From OFTM291 sp041741375 (GTDB taxonomy: Bacteria; Gemmatimonadota; Gemmatimonadetes; Gemmatimonadales; GWC2-71-9), in assembly GCA_041741375.1 (NCBI GenBank), contig JBGSKF010000143.1, forward strand, positions 1 to 64,000: a stretch of DNA of 64,000 nt. Direction: 5' to 3'. The notes beneath the pieces are model-generated. The model worked only from the letters and a program-made list of their open reading frames with translations. It had not been told where the DNA came from and did no database searches. Positions 23,885 through 32,628 of this stretch are shown one piece after another (the stretch's first letter is position 1; each line of letters opens with the position of its first letter). A program made the translations under genes and the position numbers.

Positions 23885-25558
23885 ATGCCCTCCCCCTCCT
23901 CCCCCTCGTCCGACCCATTCTCCCTCAACCGGCGCAGCTTCCTCAAGTCGGGTGTCGCCGCCGGGGCCCTCACCGCGTCAGGAGCGACACTCGGCGCGGC
24001 GTGCGCTCCCGCCGCCCCGCCCGTGGATCCGTCCCGGGCGGCGCCCCCCGCCTTTGCCCTCGACGAGATCACGGTCGATGAACTGCAACGCCGGATGGCG
24101 TCGGGGGCGCTCACGGCGGTCTCCATCACGGAGCAGTACCTGGGCCGGATCGCCGCGGTCAACCGAGAGGGACCGAACCTCCGCGCGGTGCTGGAAACCA
24201 ATCCCGATGCCCTCGCGGAGGCGGCGCGGCTCGACCAGGAAAGGAAGGATGGCCAGGTCCGGGGGCCGCTGCACGGGATCCCGATCCTGATCAAGGGGAA
24301 CATCGCCACCGCGGACCGGATGACCACCACCGCGGGATCGCTCGCGCTCGAAGGAGTGATCGCCCCCGCCGATGCCTTCCTCGTGTCCCGGCTGCGCGAA
24401 GCGGGCGCCATCCTGCTCGGCAAGTCCAACCTCAGCGAATGGGCCAACTTCCGGTCCACCCGAAGCAGCAGCGGTTGGAGCGGGATCGGGGGACAATGCC
24501 GCAACCCCTACGCGCTCGATCGAAACACGTCGGGATCGAGCTCCGGTTCCGGCGCGGCGGCGGCAGCCAACCTCGCCGCGATCACGATAGGCACCGAGAC
24601 CGACGGATCGATCACCTCGCCCTCGGGGGTCTGCGGCGTGGTCGGAATCAAGCCCACCCTCGGGCTCGTGAGCCGAACCGGCATCATCCCCATCGCCCAC
24701 AGCCAGGATACCGCCGGCCCCCTGGCGCGCACCGTTCGGGACGCCGCCATCCTCCTGGGGGCCATGGTGGGAACCGATCCGGCGGATGCGATCACCGAGG
24801 CGGCGGCGAGCCGGGGAGTGACCGACTACACCCAGTTTCTGGACCCGACCGGGCTTCGGGGCGCCCGGATCGGCGTGGTCCGGAAGGAGTACTCCGGGTT
24901 TCACCCCCGGGCCGATCTGGTTTTCGAGAGCGCCCTGGAGGCCCTGAAGGCCGGCGGGGTGGAACTGGTCGACCCGGCCGACATTCCCACCGCCGGCCAG
25001 TTCGATGAAGCGGAATACGAAGTGCTCCTCTACGAGTTCAAGGCCGATCTCGAGGCGTATTTCGCCTCGCTCGGTTCCTCCACCTCACTGCGGACGATGG
25101 CTGATCTCGTCGCCTTCAACGAGGCCAACGCCGAGCGGTCGATGCCCTGGTTTGGACAGGAGATCATCATCGCCGCGGCCGCCAAGGGGCCCCTCACCGA
25201 TCCCGCCTATCGGACGGCGCTCGCGAACTCCAAGCGGCTCGCCGGGCGCGAAGGAATCGATGCGGTGATGGATCGCCACCGGCTCGACGCCCTCGTGGCG
25301 CCCACCAACGCTCCCGCCTGGCCGATCGATTTGATCAATGGAGATCACTACCTGGGCGGAAGCTCGTCTCCCGCGGCCGTGGCGGGATACCCCAACATCA
25401 CGGTGCCCGCCGGCGCGGTGTTCGGCTTGCCTGTCGGCATCAGCTTCTTCGGCCGGGCTTTCAGCGAAGGGGTGTTGCTTCGGCTGGCCCACGCCTTCGA
25501 GCAGGCCACCACCCGGCGGCGGCAGCCGACCTTTCTGAGGACGGTGGATCTGGGGTAG
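23885..25558 (+). CDS. Tat-exported amidase (amidase-signature family)
   Basis: 557-residue amidase-signature hydrolase. NRRSFLKSGVAAGALTASGATLGAAC, given here in two parts (NRRSFLKSGVAAG; ALTASGATLGAAC), is a Tat signal with RR and a lipobox-like Cys. The Ser-cisSer-Lys triad is seen: Lys in HGIPILIKGNI, the Gly/Ser loop in TSGSSSGSGAAAAANLA, and Ser in ETDGSITSPSG. ILLGKSNLSEWANFRS and VGIKPTLGLVSRTGIIPI are also typical. Substrate amide unknown. Its TAG stop is the start of a TAGGGAGTAGGG repeat, so the gene end abuts a minisatellite. Confidence 0.88.
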   Translation: MPSPSSPSSDPFSLNRRSFLKSGVAAGALTASGATLGAACAPAAPPVDPSRAAPPAFALDEITVDELQRRMASGALTAVSITEQYLGRIAAVNREGPNLRAVLETNPDALAEAARLDQERKDGQVRGPLHGIPILIKGNIATADRMTTTAGSLALEGVIAPADAFLVSRLREAGAILLGKSNLSEWANFRSTRSSSGWSGIGGQCRNPYALDRNTSGSSSGSGAAAAANLAAITIGTETDGSITSPSGVCGVVGIKPTLGLVSRTGIIPIAHSQDTAGPLARTVRDAAILLGAMVGTDPADAITEAAASRGVTDYTQFLDPTGLRGARIGVVRKEYSGFHPRADLVFESALEALKAGGVELVDPADIPTAGQFDEAEYEVLLYEFKADLEAYFASLGSSTSLRTMADLVAFNEANAERSMPWFGQEIIIAAAAKGPLTDPAYRTALANSKRLAGREGIDAVMDRHRLDALVAPTNAPAWPIDLINGDHYLGGSSSPAAVAGYPNITVPAGAVFGLPVGISFFGRAFSEGVLLRLAHAFEQATTRRRQPTFLRTVDLG

Positions 25559-25617
25559 GGAGTAGGGAATAGGGAATTATAGGGAATAGGGAATAGGGAG
25601 TAGGGAGTAGGGATCTT
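25555..25617. repeat. TAGGGAGTAGGGAA minisatellite
   Basis: Degenerate repeat of TAGGGAGTAGGG/TAGGGAATAGGG. It starts at the amidase stop codon. Related tracts in the opposite phase are at 45205-45245 and 53664-53766. Confidence 0.8.
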
Positions 25618-25689
25618 GGGGCTCTCACAGATCCCACTCCCTTCAAACGTCACAGTGGATCTCCAGGCCGCGAACGAACTCTCCCTTCC

Positions 25690-26607
25690 TCACGGTCCTG
25701 GTGGAAGCTGCCAGATCTCAACCAGATTGAGCACGACGTAAGGGACCATCACCCGGCGCCGCCGGGTGTCGATGCCGATGTCCGCCGGCCGTCCGGGGAG
25801 TCGGGCGAGGACGCGGGCCGAGTCGGTGGTGACGAGTTGCAGGGTGGAATCGACCTGGCTGGAGACGATCAGTTTCCCGTCCACGATCTCGACACCGTCC
25901 CGCCGACCTCCCGGGCTCGGTCCCACCACGGTCAGATCCCCGGTGTCGGCCCTCCACGCCAGAACGCTGTCCCCGCTCCAGGGGACCAGGATGAACCGGC
26001 TGGCGGCCGAGTCCCAGGTGATCCCGTTGGGAGAGGAGAGACCGGGGCCGCCGACGGCGATCTCCGCCACTCCTCCGTTGATCCGATAGACTCGGGACTC
26101 GCCGGTGTCGGTCACGTGGAGGGCTCCATCCGCGCCGATCGTGATGTCGTTCGGGAATCCCGGCGACAATGCCACGAGGGAGACCGAGGCCAGGTGGGCG
26201 CCGCTGCGCCGGTCGAAGCCGTGGACCGCCTCGAGATCAACGGCCCAGAGGGTGTCGCCCGAGAGGACCATGCCCCGCGGCGAATGCATCGGGGCCGACG
26301 CCGTTCCCGTGGCGAACCGGAGCGATTCCACCACTCCCTCCCCGCTGACCCGGCTGATGAACCCGTTCCCGTCCCGTTCGCCGGCATCGCCGTTGAAGTT
26401 GGAGACGAAGAACACGTCCTGGTCCGGATCGTAGCGGACCGCCTCCGGGCCCGAGAATCCCTCTACCACAGCGACACGAGCACCCTCATCGAGCGGGCCC
26501 CACTCGGAGGCTACCTCGGCGGGAGCGGGGTCAGGAGTCTGGCAGCCGGCCAGGGCCAAGAGGAGGAAAACCGGCAGGGGCCGGGCACGGCGGAGTGGAG
26601 CTCTCAC
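25690..26607 (-). CDS. SMP-30/NHL-like beta-propeller lipoprotein
   Basis: 305-residue lipoprotein with a lipobox (VFLLLALAGC). GFSGPEAVRYDPDQDVFFVSN, SPRGMVLSGDTLWAVDL, FPNDITIGADGALHVTDTG, SPNGITWDSAASRFILVP and PADIGIDTRRRRVMVP are successive blades of an SMP-30/gluconolactonase-like propeller. I see no clear metal triad, so enzyme activity is not claimed. GTG at 26607 is the likely start: GGAGG lies eight bases upstream and the lipobox follows at once; upstream codons in this frame are antisense to the M42 gene. Confidence 0.75.
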   Translation of the reverse strand: MRAPLRRARPLPVFLLLALAGCQTPDPAPAEVASEWGPLDEGARVAVVEGFSGPEAVRYDPDQDVFFVSNFNGDAGERDGNGFISRVSGEGVVESLRFATGTASAPMHSPRGMVLSGDTLWAVDLEAVHGFDRRSGAHLASVSLVALSPGFPNDITIGADGALHVTDTGESRVYRINGGVAEIAVGGPGLSSPNGITWDSAASRFILVPWSGDSVLAWRADTGDLTVVGPSPGGRRDGVEIVDGKLIVSSQVDSTLQLVTTDSARVLARLPGRPADIGIDTRRRRVMVPYVVLNLVEIWQLPPGP

Positions 26608-26763
26608 GGAACGCCTCCATCGGTCAGGAACATGGGGGAATGACACAAGGTGGCACCGGAACGACCCGAGGGGAAGGGGACCCCGGCGGGTGGCCCTCTC
26701 GATTGCCCCCGAGCTGGTGTCCCGCCTACCTTGGGGCTCCATCATACCAGCGGAGATCGTCCC

Positions 26764-27834
26764 ATGGAACCTCGTGCCCTGGCCTTTCTGAACTCCCTCC
26801 TGGATGCTCCGGGCCCCTCGGGGTTCGAGACGCTCCCGGCCAGGGTCTGGCGCACCGAGGCCGCCACCATCGCCGACACTGTCCGCGCCGATGTCAGCGG
26901 AAACTCCCACGCCACCCTCGGCGATCCCGACGCCCGGCCCCAGATCATGTTCGCGGGGCACATCGACGAAATCGGTCTCATGGTGGTGCACGTCGATGAC
27001 GATGGGTTTCTGATGTTCGATCCGATCGGCGGGTGGGACCACCAGGTGTTCGTGGGGCAGCGGGTGACCCTCCTCGGCCGGGACGGCATGGTGGATGGGG
27101 TGATCGGCAAGAAGGCGATCCATCAGATCGAGCCGCCCGACCGGGAAAAAGTGTCCAAACCCGCCGACCTGTGGATCGACATCGGATCCACCTCGAAGCA
27201 GGAGACGCTGAGCCGGATCCGGATCGGCGATCCGGGAGTGCTGGCCGGGGGGGCGATGGCCTTTCCCAATGGACGGATCGTGAGCCGCTGCCTCGACAAC
27301 CGGATCGGGGCCTTCGTGGTGCTCGAGGCGCTGCGATTGCTCTCCCACGACCGGCCCGCCGCCACCGTCACCGCCGTCGCCACCTCGCAGGAGGAGATCA
27401 GCTACACGGGAGGGGGGGCGCGCACCTCCGCCTCGGGCCTCCTCCCCACGGTGGCACTCGTCGTGGATGTGACCCACGCCTCGGATCACCCCGGCGCACC
27501 CAAGAAACGGCAGGGACCGGTCACCCTCGGCGGAGGACCGGTGCTGTCACGCGGAGCAGCCGTGAACGGGCCGGTGTTCGATCTGCTGGTGGACACGGCG
27601 GAGGCGGAAGGAATCCCCTACGCCCTCCAGGCGGCGCCCCGGATCACCGGCACCGACGCCGATGCCATCTTCACCGCCGCGGCCGGCGTCCCCACCGGAC
27701 TCGTCTCCGTCCCCAACCGGTACATGCACAGCCCGAACGAGATGGTGGCGTTGGAAGATCTGGTGCTCACTGCCCGGCTGCTCGCCGCCTTCGCCCGGCG
27801 GGTCACCCCCGCCCACGACTTCATCCCGCGGTGA
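26764..27834 (+). CDS. M42-family metallopeptidase
   Basis: 356-residue dinuclear-zinc aminopeptidase (glutamyl aminopeptidase/cellulase M family). IMFAGHIDEIGLMVVHVDDDG is the first ligand region (H, D), then FVGQRVTLLGRDG, SRCLDNRIGAFVVLEAL with the bridging Asp, ATSQEEISYTGGGA with the catalytic Glu pair, VVDVTHASDHPG and TGTDADAI, and the final His in VPNRYMHSPNEM. Cytosolic. It is divergent from the SMP-30-like gene with about 156 bases between them. Confidence 0.9.
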   Translation: MEPRALAFLNSLLDAPGPSGFETLPARVWRTEAATIADTVRADVSGNSHATLGDPDARPQIMFAGHIDEIGLMVVHVDDDGFLMFDPIGGWDHQVFVGQRVTLLGRDGMVDGVIGKKAIHQIEPPDREKVSKPADLWIDIGSTSKQETLSRIRIGDPGVLAGGAMAFPNGRIVSRCLDNRIGAFVVLEALRLLSHDRPAATVTAVATSQEEISYTGGGARTSASGLLPTVALVVDVTHASDHPGAPKKRQGPVTLGGGPVLSRGAAVNGPVFDLLVDTAEAEGIPYALQAAPRITGTDADAIFTAAAGVPTGLVSVPNRYMHSPNEMVALEDLVLTARLLAAFARRVTPAHDFIPR

Positions 27835-27868
27835 ACAATCTTCTTGTCCCAATGGGACCGCCACGGCC

Positions 27869-27948
27869 CGTCATTCCCGCGAACGCGGGAATCCATTTTC
27901 CTCCTCAATCCCGCGTGTACATGGATCCCCGCTTCCGCGGGGATGACG
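27869..27948. repeat. CGTCATTCCCGCG-type MITE
   Basis: 80-base element with imperfect terminal inverted repeats CGTCATTCCCGCGAACGCGG and, at the other end, the complement CCGCTTCCGCGGGGATGACG. This is a widespread class of small inverted-repeat elements. A single-ended copy lies at 32583-32611 upstream of the M28-PDZ gene. Confidence 0.85.
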
Positions 27949-27965
27949 ATTGATCCGCGATTTCC

Positions 27966-28037
27966 TTTCATTGATCATTGATCATTGATCGTTGGTCATT
28001 GATCATTGATCATTGGTCATTGATCATTGATCATTGA
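27966..28037. repeat. CATTGATCATTGAT minisatellite
   Basis: Five or more units of CATTGATCATTGATCATTG with single-base changes. It is the inverse of the 17418-17516 repeat and supplies the stop codon of the HEAT-repeat gene. Confidence 0.85.
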
Positions 28038-29517
28038 TTCTTGCGATCGCCTCCTCCGCCGCACGCGCCACCACCTCATCCGAGTCCTTCTCCAGGGCAC
28101 GGAGCGCGGGGACCGCGGCGGGCCCTGCCAGGGCGAGGGCACCCACCGCGCCGAGCCGCTCACTGCGCGGACGACTCCGGAAGCGCTTCGCCTCCGGCTG
28201 AGCCGCCCGCAGAATCGCCTGGATCGTGTCCGGAGTTCCGATCCGCCCCAGAGTCCGGAGCATCTCGCGCCGGACGTCGGAGTGGGTCTCCCGTTCCAGC
28301 AGCGCCGCCAGCACCATCCCGATGGAACGCCCGCGTCGCCGGCCATCGAGGTGCATCAAGGCCTCGAGGCGCACCGGGGCCGCGGGGTCCCGGAGCATCT
28401 GGCGGATCGGTTCCATTGCCTGGGAGGTGCCAAGTTTGGCCAGGGCTCCCGCCACCGAGCGACGCACCCTCTCATCCTCGTGATGAATCCTCCTGGCCAG
28501 TTCAGGGATCGCCTCCACCAGGTCCATGTCGCCGCAGAGATCCGCCGCGTTCCGCACCACGTACCACACCGGGTGGCTCAGGTAATCGATGATGATCCCC
28601 GCGTTTTCTTTCATCTGCGTCAGGGCTGTGTAATATCCCCGCCGTTCCGCCATGCCATCCGCCGTCGCCAGCATCTCCATGAGCACCTCGGCGGAGCGGC
28701 CCCCGACGTGACGAAGCAAGGTGGTCGCTTCCCGCCGGCGGGTCCCGGTCCCCGTGGCTCGCGCCAGACGGTTCAGTGCCTCACCCCCGATCAGACGCTG
28801 GAGCTCGATCCGGCAGGTGCGCTGGAACTCCTGGGTCGCGGCCGACACCAGAAGTTCCTCGATGGCCACTCCCACTGTGAGAAGGTCATCCCACTGCTCG
28901 GTGTCCCGGGCCATCGTGCCCCTCTCGACCAGATGGGCGAGTTCCTCCCGGGCCGGGGAGGTATCCACATCCACCGGGGCGGATGCCCCTTGGACCAGGT
29001 CGAAATCCCGGATCAGGTCGGCTGTGGTCTCCTCCCCATGCGAAACGACACCACTCGCCGGCGCCGGGGAACTCTCCAACGTGATGGGATCCTCCGCGGC
29101 CAGGTTGTGGATGACCAGATCGGTCCCGCTTTCACGCAGCGTCACCTGGGTCCTGACGGCATCCCCGAGAGAACCGGCGAACGAGGCGAACGAGGCGTAC
29201 GTACCTCCCGGTGCCGCCAGAGCGCGTGCCACTGCCAGGACAGGTCCCTCGCCACAATTCCGGGGGAATTCCACGACCCCGACATGGTGGATCAGCAATG
29301 TATCGCTGAGAAGGGTCGCGCCCGGGGCCTCGGGGTGGATCGCATGCCCATTCACCCAGAGGGTCCGGACCTCCGCCGCCATCGAGAGCCCCGTTTCGGC
29401 GATGCCTTGCAGAACGCGGTCGGTCACGGCCCGGACGGTTCGATCCTTACCCGGAATGTGGCCGAGAACGTGCACCAGAAGGGCGAAATCCGTTGTCAAG
29501 ATGTGCGGCGTCATCAT
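28024..29517 (-). CDS. HEAT-repeat protein
   Basis: 497-residue protein. The last 230 residues form a HEAT array: VVRNAADLCGDMDLVEAIPEL, RVRRSVAGALAKLG, PVRLEALMHLDG, DVRREMLRTLGRIGTPDTI, RLGAVGALALAGPAAVPAL and DEVVARAAEEAIA each mark a repeat. The first 150 residues hold strands with no recognised domain (TLWVNGHAIHPEAPGATLLS). Likely a scaffold. It starts 18 bases upstream of the ECF ATPase-containing block but on the same strand, with no obvious shared promoter. The final INDQ comes from a minisatellite. Confidence 0.75.
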   Translation of the reverse strand: MMTPHILTTDFALLVHVLGHIPGKDRTVRAVTDRVLQGIAETGLSMAAEVRTLWVNGHAIHPEAPGATLLSDTLLIHHVGVVEFPRNCGEGPVLAVARALAAPGGTYASFASFAGSLGDAVRTQVTLRESGTDLVIHNLAAEDPITLESSPAPASGVVSHGEETTADLIRDFDLVQGASAPVDVDTSPAREELAHLVERGTMARDTEQWDDLLTVGVAIEELLVSAATQEFQRTCRIELQRLIGGEALNRLARATGTGTRRREATTLLRHVGGRSAEVLMEMLATADGMAERRGYYTALTQMKENAGIIIDYLSHPVWYVVRNAADLCGDMDLVEAIPELARRIHHEDERVRRSVAGALAKLGTSQAMEPIRQMLRDPAAPVRLEALMHLDGRRRGRSIGMVLAALLERETHSDVRREMLRTLGRIGTPDTIQAILRAAQPEAKRFRSRPRSERLGAVGALALAGPAAVPALRALEKDSDEVVARAAEEAIARINDQ

Positions 29518-29538
29518 GTGACGTGACCAGAGCAAGGA

Positions 29539-30345
29539 TCATGCACGCTCAGTCGCCAATCGGTGAGCGAGTCGGTCACGTCTCCATTCCCACTCTCCAA
29601 GCTCAAGTTTCGCAACGATATCCAACAGCGGATGCCGAGGAACACCGGGCGTGGCGGAGCGGGACAGCAATCGGGAAACCGGGAGGTCATGGACAATCTT
29701 TCCGCCCTCGAGAACCACACCCCGGTCCAGAGTTTCCGCTGCGAATACCGGATCATGTGTCACCGCGAAGACACTTCCCCCGCCGTGGAGATGCTCCCGA
29801 AGGAGACGATGGACCAGCTCGCGACTCCTCAGGTCCAGCCCCGCGGTCGGTTCATCCAGGATGAGGAGACTCGGCTCCGTCACCAATATTGTCGCCATGG
29901 CCACCAGGCGGCGGTGCGGAGCCGGAAGATCCCAGGGATTTTCCAACCGGGCGCCCGGAAGACCCACCCTCTCCAGCACCTCCGCCGTCCTCCTCCTCGT
30001 CTCTTCCCGGCCTACCCCCATCTGTTCGAGCCCGAAGGTCACCTCCGCCTCCACCGTTCGGGCAAAGAGTTGGGCCTCCGGGTGCTGGAAGAGGTAGCCC
30101 GCCCGACCGGCAAGATCCTCCGGGTGACGCCCCCCGGTGCCGGTCCCCAGCGTGGTGACGGTCCCCGAGGTGGGATGCAGGAGTGCCATGGCGAGGCGGG
30201 TCAGGGTGGTCTTGCCCGCGCCGTTGGAGCCGAAGAGGCCCACGGCTTCGCCGGCTCCCACCTGGAAGGAGACGGCGTCCAGCACCGGCGGGCCATTGCG
30301 GTAATGGAAGGAGACATCAGAGAAATCGAGATGGGGTGTCGTCAT
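29539..30345 (-). CDS. ECF transporter ATPase with intact Walker A but lost signature motif
   Basis: 268-residue ABC ATPase of the EcfA/CbiO type. Its own catalytic-site residues are all present: Walker A GSNGAGKTT, Q-loop YLFQHPEAQ, Walker B LLILDEPTAGLD and the H-loop VTHDP. The signature that should read LSGGQ is replaced by LPAPH in DLPAPHRRL. In a heterodimer it could therefore build a working site only with its partner's signature. Its ATG overlaps the partner's stop (ATGA). It is the last gene of a four-gene operon (S-T-A-A). Together with the neighbour at 30342-31184 it forms an asymmetric pair. Confidence 0.85.
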   Translation of the reverse strand: MTTPHLDFSDVSFHYRNGPPVLDAVSFQVGAGEAVGLFGSNGAGKTTLTRLAMALLHPTSGTVTTLGTGTGGRHPEDLAGRAGYLFQHPEAQLFARTVEAEVTFGLEQMGVGREETRRRTAEVLERVGLPGARLENPWDLPAPHRRLVAMATILVTEPSLLILDEPTAGLDLRSRELVHRLLREHLHGGGSVFAVTHDPVFAAETLDRGVVLEGGKIVHDLPVSRLLSRSATPGVPRHPLLDIVAKLELGEWEWRRDRLAHRLATERA

Positions 30346-31184
30346 CTCCGCCACCGTTCCAGAAACTCCTCCGTGAAGACGGGAAGGGGATTCCTGGTCC
30401 GGGGAGATTCGGGGATGAGCCGCCGAATCGACTCCGCCAGCAGAGCCACACTGGTGTTTCCCGCCTCGCTTCCCCGGCAAGCCGTGGTGCGCAGCACCTC
30501 CCCGGGCCGTCCGTCGGCGGCGACCCGGCCACCGGAGAGGAACACGAGGCGGTGTGCCACCGGAGCCAGGAGATCGGCATCCTCGCTCGCCACCACAACG
30601 GCGGCACCACGCCGCGCCTCCTCCCGGAGGAGGGCGGTCAACTGGTTGCGTCCCGCATCGTCGAGCGCCAGGGCCGGTTCGTCGAGGAGCCAGAGATCGG
30701 GATTTGTGGCCGCGAGTGCCGCCAGCAGGACGCGTCTCGTTTCCCCCCCCGACAGTGTCCCCGGGTGGCGGTCCCGGAGATGATCCACCGCGAGCCGGGT
30801 GAGGGAGCGATCCACCGTTGCCGTGATCCGGGAACGGGGCCAGCCGAGCGTGGCGGGGGTGAAGGCCACCTCCTCCCAGACGGTGTTGGCGACGCCGGAA
30901 AGCTGGAGCGTGGGGGACGGGAGCAACTGGGCCACACGGCCGGCCAGCGCGGCAGGCGCCGACGGGTCGGAGCCGAGGGTCCGGATCCGGCCCGACACGA
31001 TCCCGCCCAGGTGTCGCGGCGCCGCCCCCGACGCGAGGGCGAGAAGGGTGCTTGCCCCCGCCCCGGCCGGCCCGAAGAGCCAGGAAATCTCCCCGCATTC
31101 GAGGTCGAGCGTGAGGCCGCGGATCGCGGGGTCGGGAGTCTCCGGATAGCGGTAGGTAACCTCTTCGAAGCGCACGCCTCTCAT
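30342..31184 (-). CDS. ECF transporter ATPase with degenerate nucleotide site but intact signature
   Basis: 280-residue ABC ATPase. Its Walker A reads GPAGAGAST, with Ala in place of the invariant Lys. The Q-loop reads AQLLPSPTLQ (Pro where Gln is expected), and the H-loop AVVVASEDADLL has Glu in place of His. The signature LSGGETRR and Walker B LWLLDEPALALD are intact. It should be unable to hydrolyse ATP in its own site yet can complete the partner's site with its signature. ATG overlaps the stop of the T-component gene by four bases. Confidence 0.85.
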   Translation of the reverse strand: MRGVRFEEVTYRYPETPDPAIRGLTLDLECGEISWLFGPAGAGASTLLALASGAAPRHLGGIVSGRIRTLGSDPSAPAALAGRVAQLLPSPTLQLSGVANTVWEEVAFTPATLGWPRSRITATVDRSLTRLAVDHLRDRHPGTLSGGETRRVLLAALAATNPDLWLLDEPALALDDAGRNQLTALLREEARRGAAVVVASEDADLLAPVAHRLVFLSGGRVAADGRPGEVLRTTACRGSEAGNTSVALLAESIRRLIPESPRTRNPLPVFTEEFLERWRR

Positions 31185-31930
31185 CGGAAGATCCGGTACA
31201 GGATGGCGGCGATGACGGCCAGTGCGATTCCCCAGCGGAGCAGGTGATCCAGGAGTGTGACCGCGGGCGGTGCCAGGGGAGTCCGCGGCCGGCGGGAGGG
31301 GAGCCCCCGCGTCTCCAGTCCCAACGCCCTTTCGTCCACCTCGATCAAGGCGCCGAGCAGGAGGGGGACGAGAAGAGGCCGAAGGGCGCGGATCCGGCGC
31401 ACGGGGGATCCGGTGAGCCGGAGCCCCCGGGCCCGCTGGGCCGCCAGGATGGCCCGGGTACGGTCCTGAAAGCGATGGATGGTGTGGAGGGTGGCGATGG
31501 CGAGCCAGGTTCCGGTCCACGCCACCCGCCCTCCCCGGGCGGCCACAGCGTCAAGAAGGCGTGAGGTGTCAAGGGTACGGTACCAGGTGAGGGTCACCAA
31601 AATGATGACGCCCAGCCGGCTCCCCTGCGTCAGGGAGAGGTACAGGCCGTCCCGGGCCAGGGTGCGACCCCCGAACATCACCGGGTTGGACCCCGGATCC
31701 GCCAGCACGGCGTGGATCAACACCAGAAAGAACCAGAGTGGCGCCACCAGCAGGAACCCATGCCACAGCGTGTCCCGCACTCGGCTGGCCAGAACCACGA
31801 GTGCCACCACAAGGAAATGGAGGAGCGGCCCCTCCCAGGGGGGAAGTGCCAGCGAGAGGATCGCGGTGCCGGTGGCGAGCACGGCGCTGGTGAAGGGATG
31901 CACGCGTGTGGGTGACGGTCCCCCGGTCAT
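31181..31930 (-). CDS. ecfT: ECF transporter T component
   Basis: 249-residue transmembrane coupling protein (EcfT/CbiQ type). Six hydrophobic segments are visible, with two arginine-containing coupling motifs in the C-terminal half: AAQRARGLRL and GLETRGLPSR. These are the A-x-R-A-R-G-type signatures that touch the ATPases. It overlaps the S gene and the first ATPase gene by four bases each. Confidence 0.83.
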   Translation of the reverse strand: MTGGPSPTRVHPFTSAVLATGTAILSLALPPWEGPLLHFLVVALVVLASRVRDTLWHGFLLVAPLWFFLVLIHAVLADPGSNPVMFGGRTLARDGLYLSLTQGSRLGVIILVTLTWYRTLDTSRLLDAVAARGGRVAWTGTWLAIATLHTIHRFQDRTRAILAAQRARGLRLTGSPVRRIRALRPLLVPLLLGALIEVDERALGLETRGLPSRRPRTPLAPPAVTLLDHLLRWGIALAVIAAILYRIFR

Positions 31931-32508
31931 GACAGCGGTTCCGATCCGATGGCCCGGGCCGCGAGGGGGAAACGGGCCCGCATCCGGCGCGGGAGCGACA
32001 CGAGCAGGAAGCCGACCAGCGCGAACGACGCCGCCTTGTCCGCCAGGTCGGTGGCGAGACTCGCCGCCAGCACCGCCCGGTCGAGCGGCACCCCCATGCC
32101 GTTGAGAAGGGAGACGAGGGCCGTGACCCCCGTCGCGGTGACCCCCCGGAAGAGCAGGTAGGAGATGACCGCCGACACCGCTCCCGCCACCGTGCCGGTG
32201 AGCAGACCCCAGCCCACTGCGGGGAGCACCCCACGGAATCCCGCCCGGCGCGCCGCGAGCCAGGTGGCCACCGCGATGATCACCTGGATCGGGGCAAAGG
32301 CGAGCCACTGGTACCCCGACAAGAGCCCCGAGAGGAGCTGGCTCAGGAGCCCGGCGGCGATCCCCGCGCCGAGTCCCCCCAGGGCGGTGGCGAGCATCGT
32401 CCCGACCGTGTCGAGATAGACCGGGAGCCCGATTTCGGCCACCAGCCGCCCGATCACCAGGTTGATCGCCACCGCGGCGGGCACCAGCGCCAGGGTCCGG
32501 GGGCTCAT
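31927..32508 (-). CDS. ECF transporter S component, substrate unknown
   Basis: 193-residue membrane protein with about six helices, matching ECF substrate-binding subunits in length and topology (LALVPAAVAINLVIGRLV, TMLATALGGLGAGIAAGLL, ISYLLFRGVTATGV). It heads the operon, with all three partners behind it. The family cannot be pinned to a vitamin from sequence I can read; no BioY, ThiT, RibU or CbiM motif stood out. A dedicated rather than shared module is likely because all four genes are coupled. Confidence 0.7.
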   Translation of the reverse strand: MSPRTLALVPAAVAINLVIGRLVAEIGLPVYLDTVGTMLATALGGLGAGIAAGLLSQLLSGLLSGYQWLAFAPIQVIIAVATWLAARRAGFRGVLPAVGWGLLTGTVAGAVSAVISYLLFRGVTATGVTALVSLLNGMGVPLDRAVLAASLATDLADKAASFALVGFLLVSLPRRMRARFPLAARAIGSEPLS

Positions 32509-32582
32509 CGGCGATGACGGGGGAGCGGTTTCGGTGTATGATCCATGGGCAGTAGTTGGGTATCGGTGAATGCAATGACAAC

Positions 32583-32611
32583 CGTCATTCCCGCGCAAGC
32601 GGGAATCCAGT
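32583..32611. repeat. Single end of a CGTCATTCCCGCG element
   Basis: CGTCATTCCCGCGCAAGCGGGAATCCAG, in two parts (CGTCATTCCCGCG; CAAGCGGGAATCCAG), lies 18 bases before the M28-PDZ start. It forms a hairpin and occupies most of the space between the divergent S-component and M28-PDZ genes. Its complete form is at 27869-27948. Confidence 0.75.
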
Positions 32612-32628
32612 TCTCCAATCAGGTGTGC

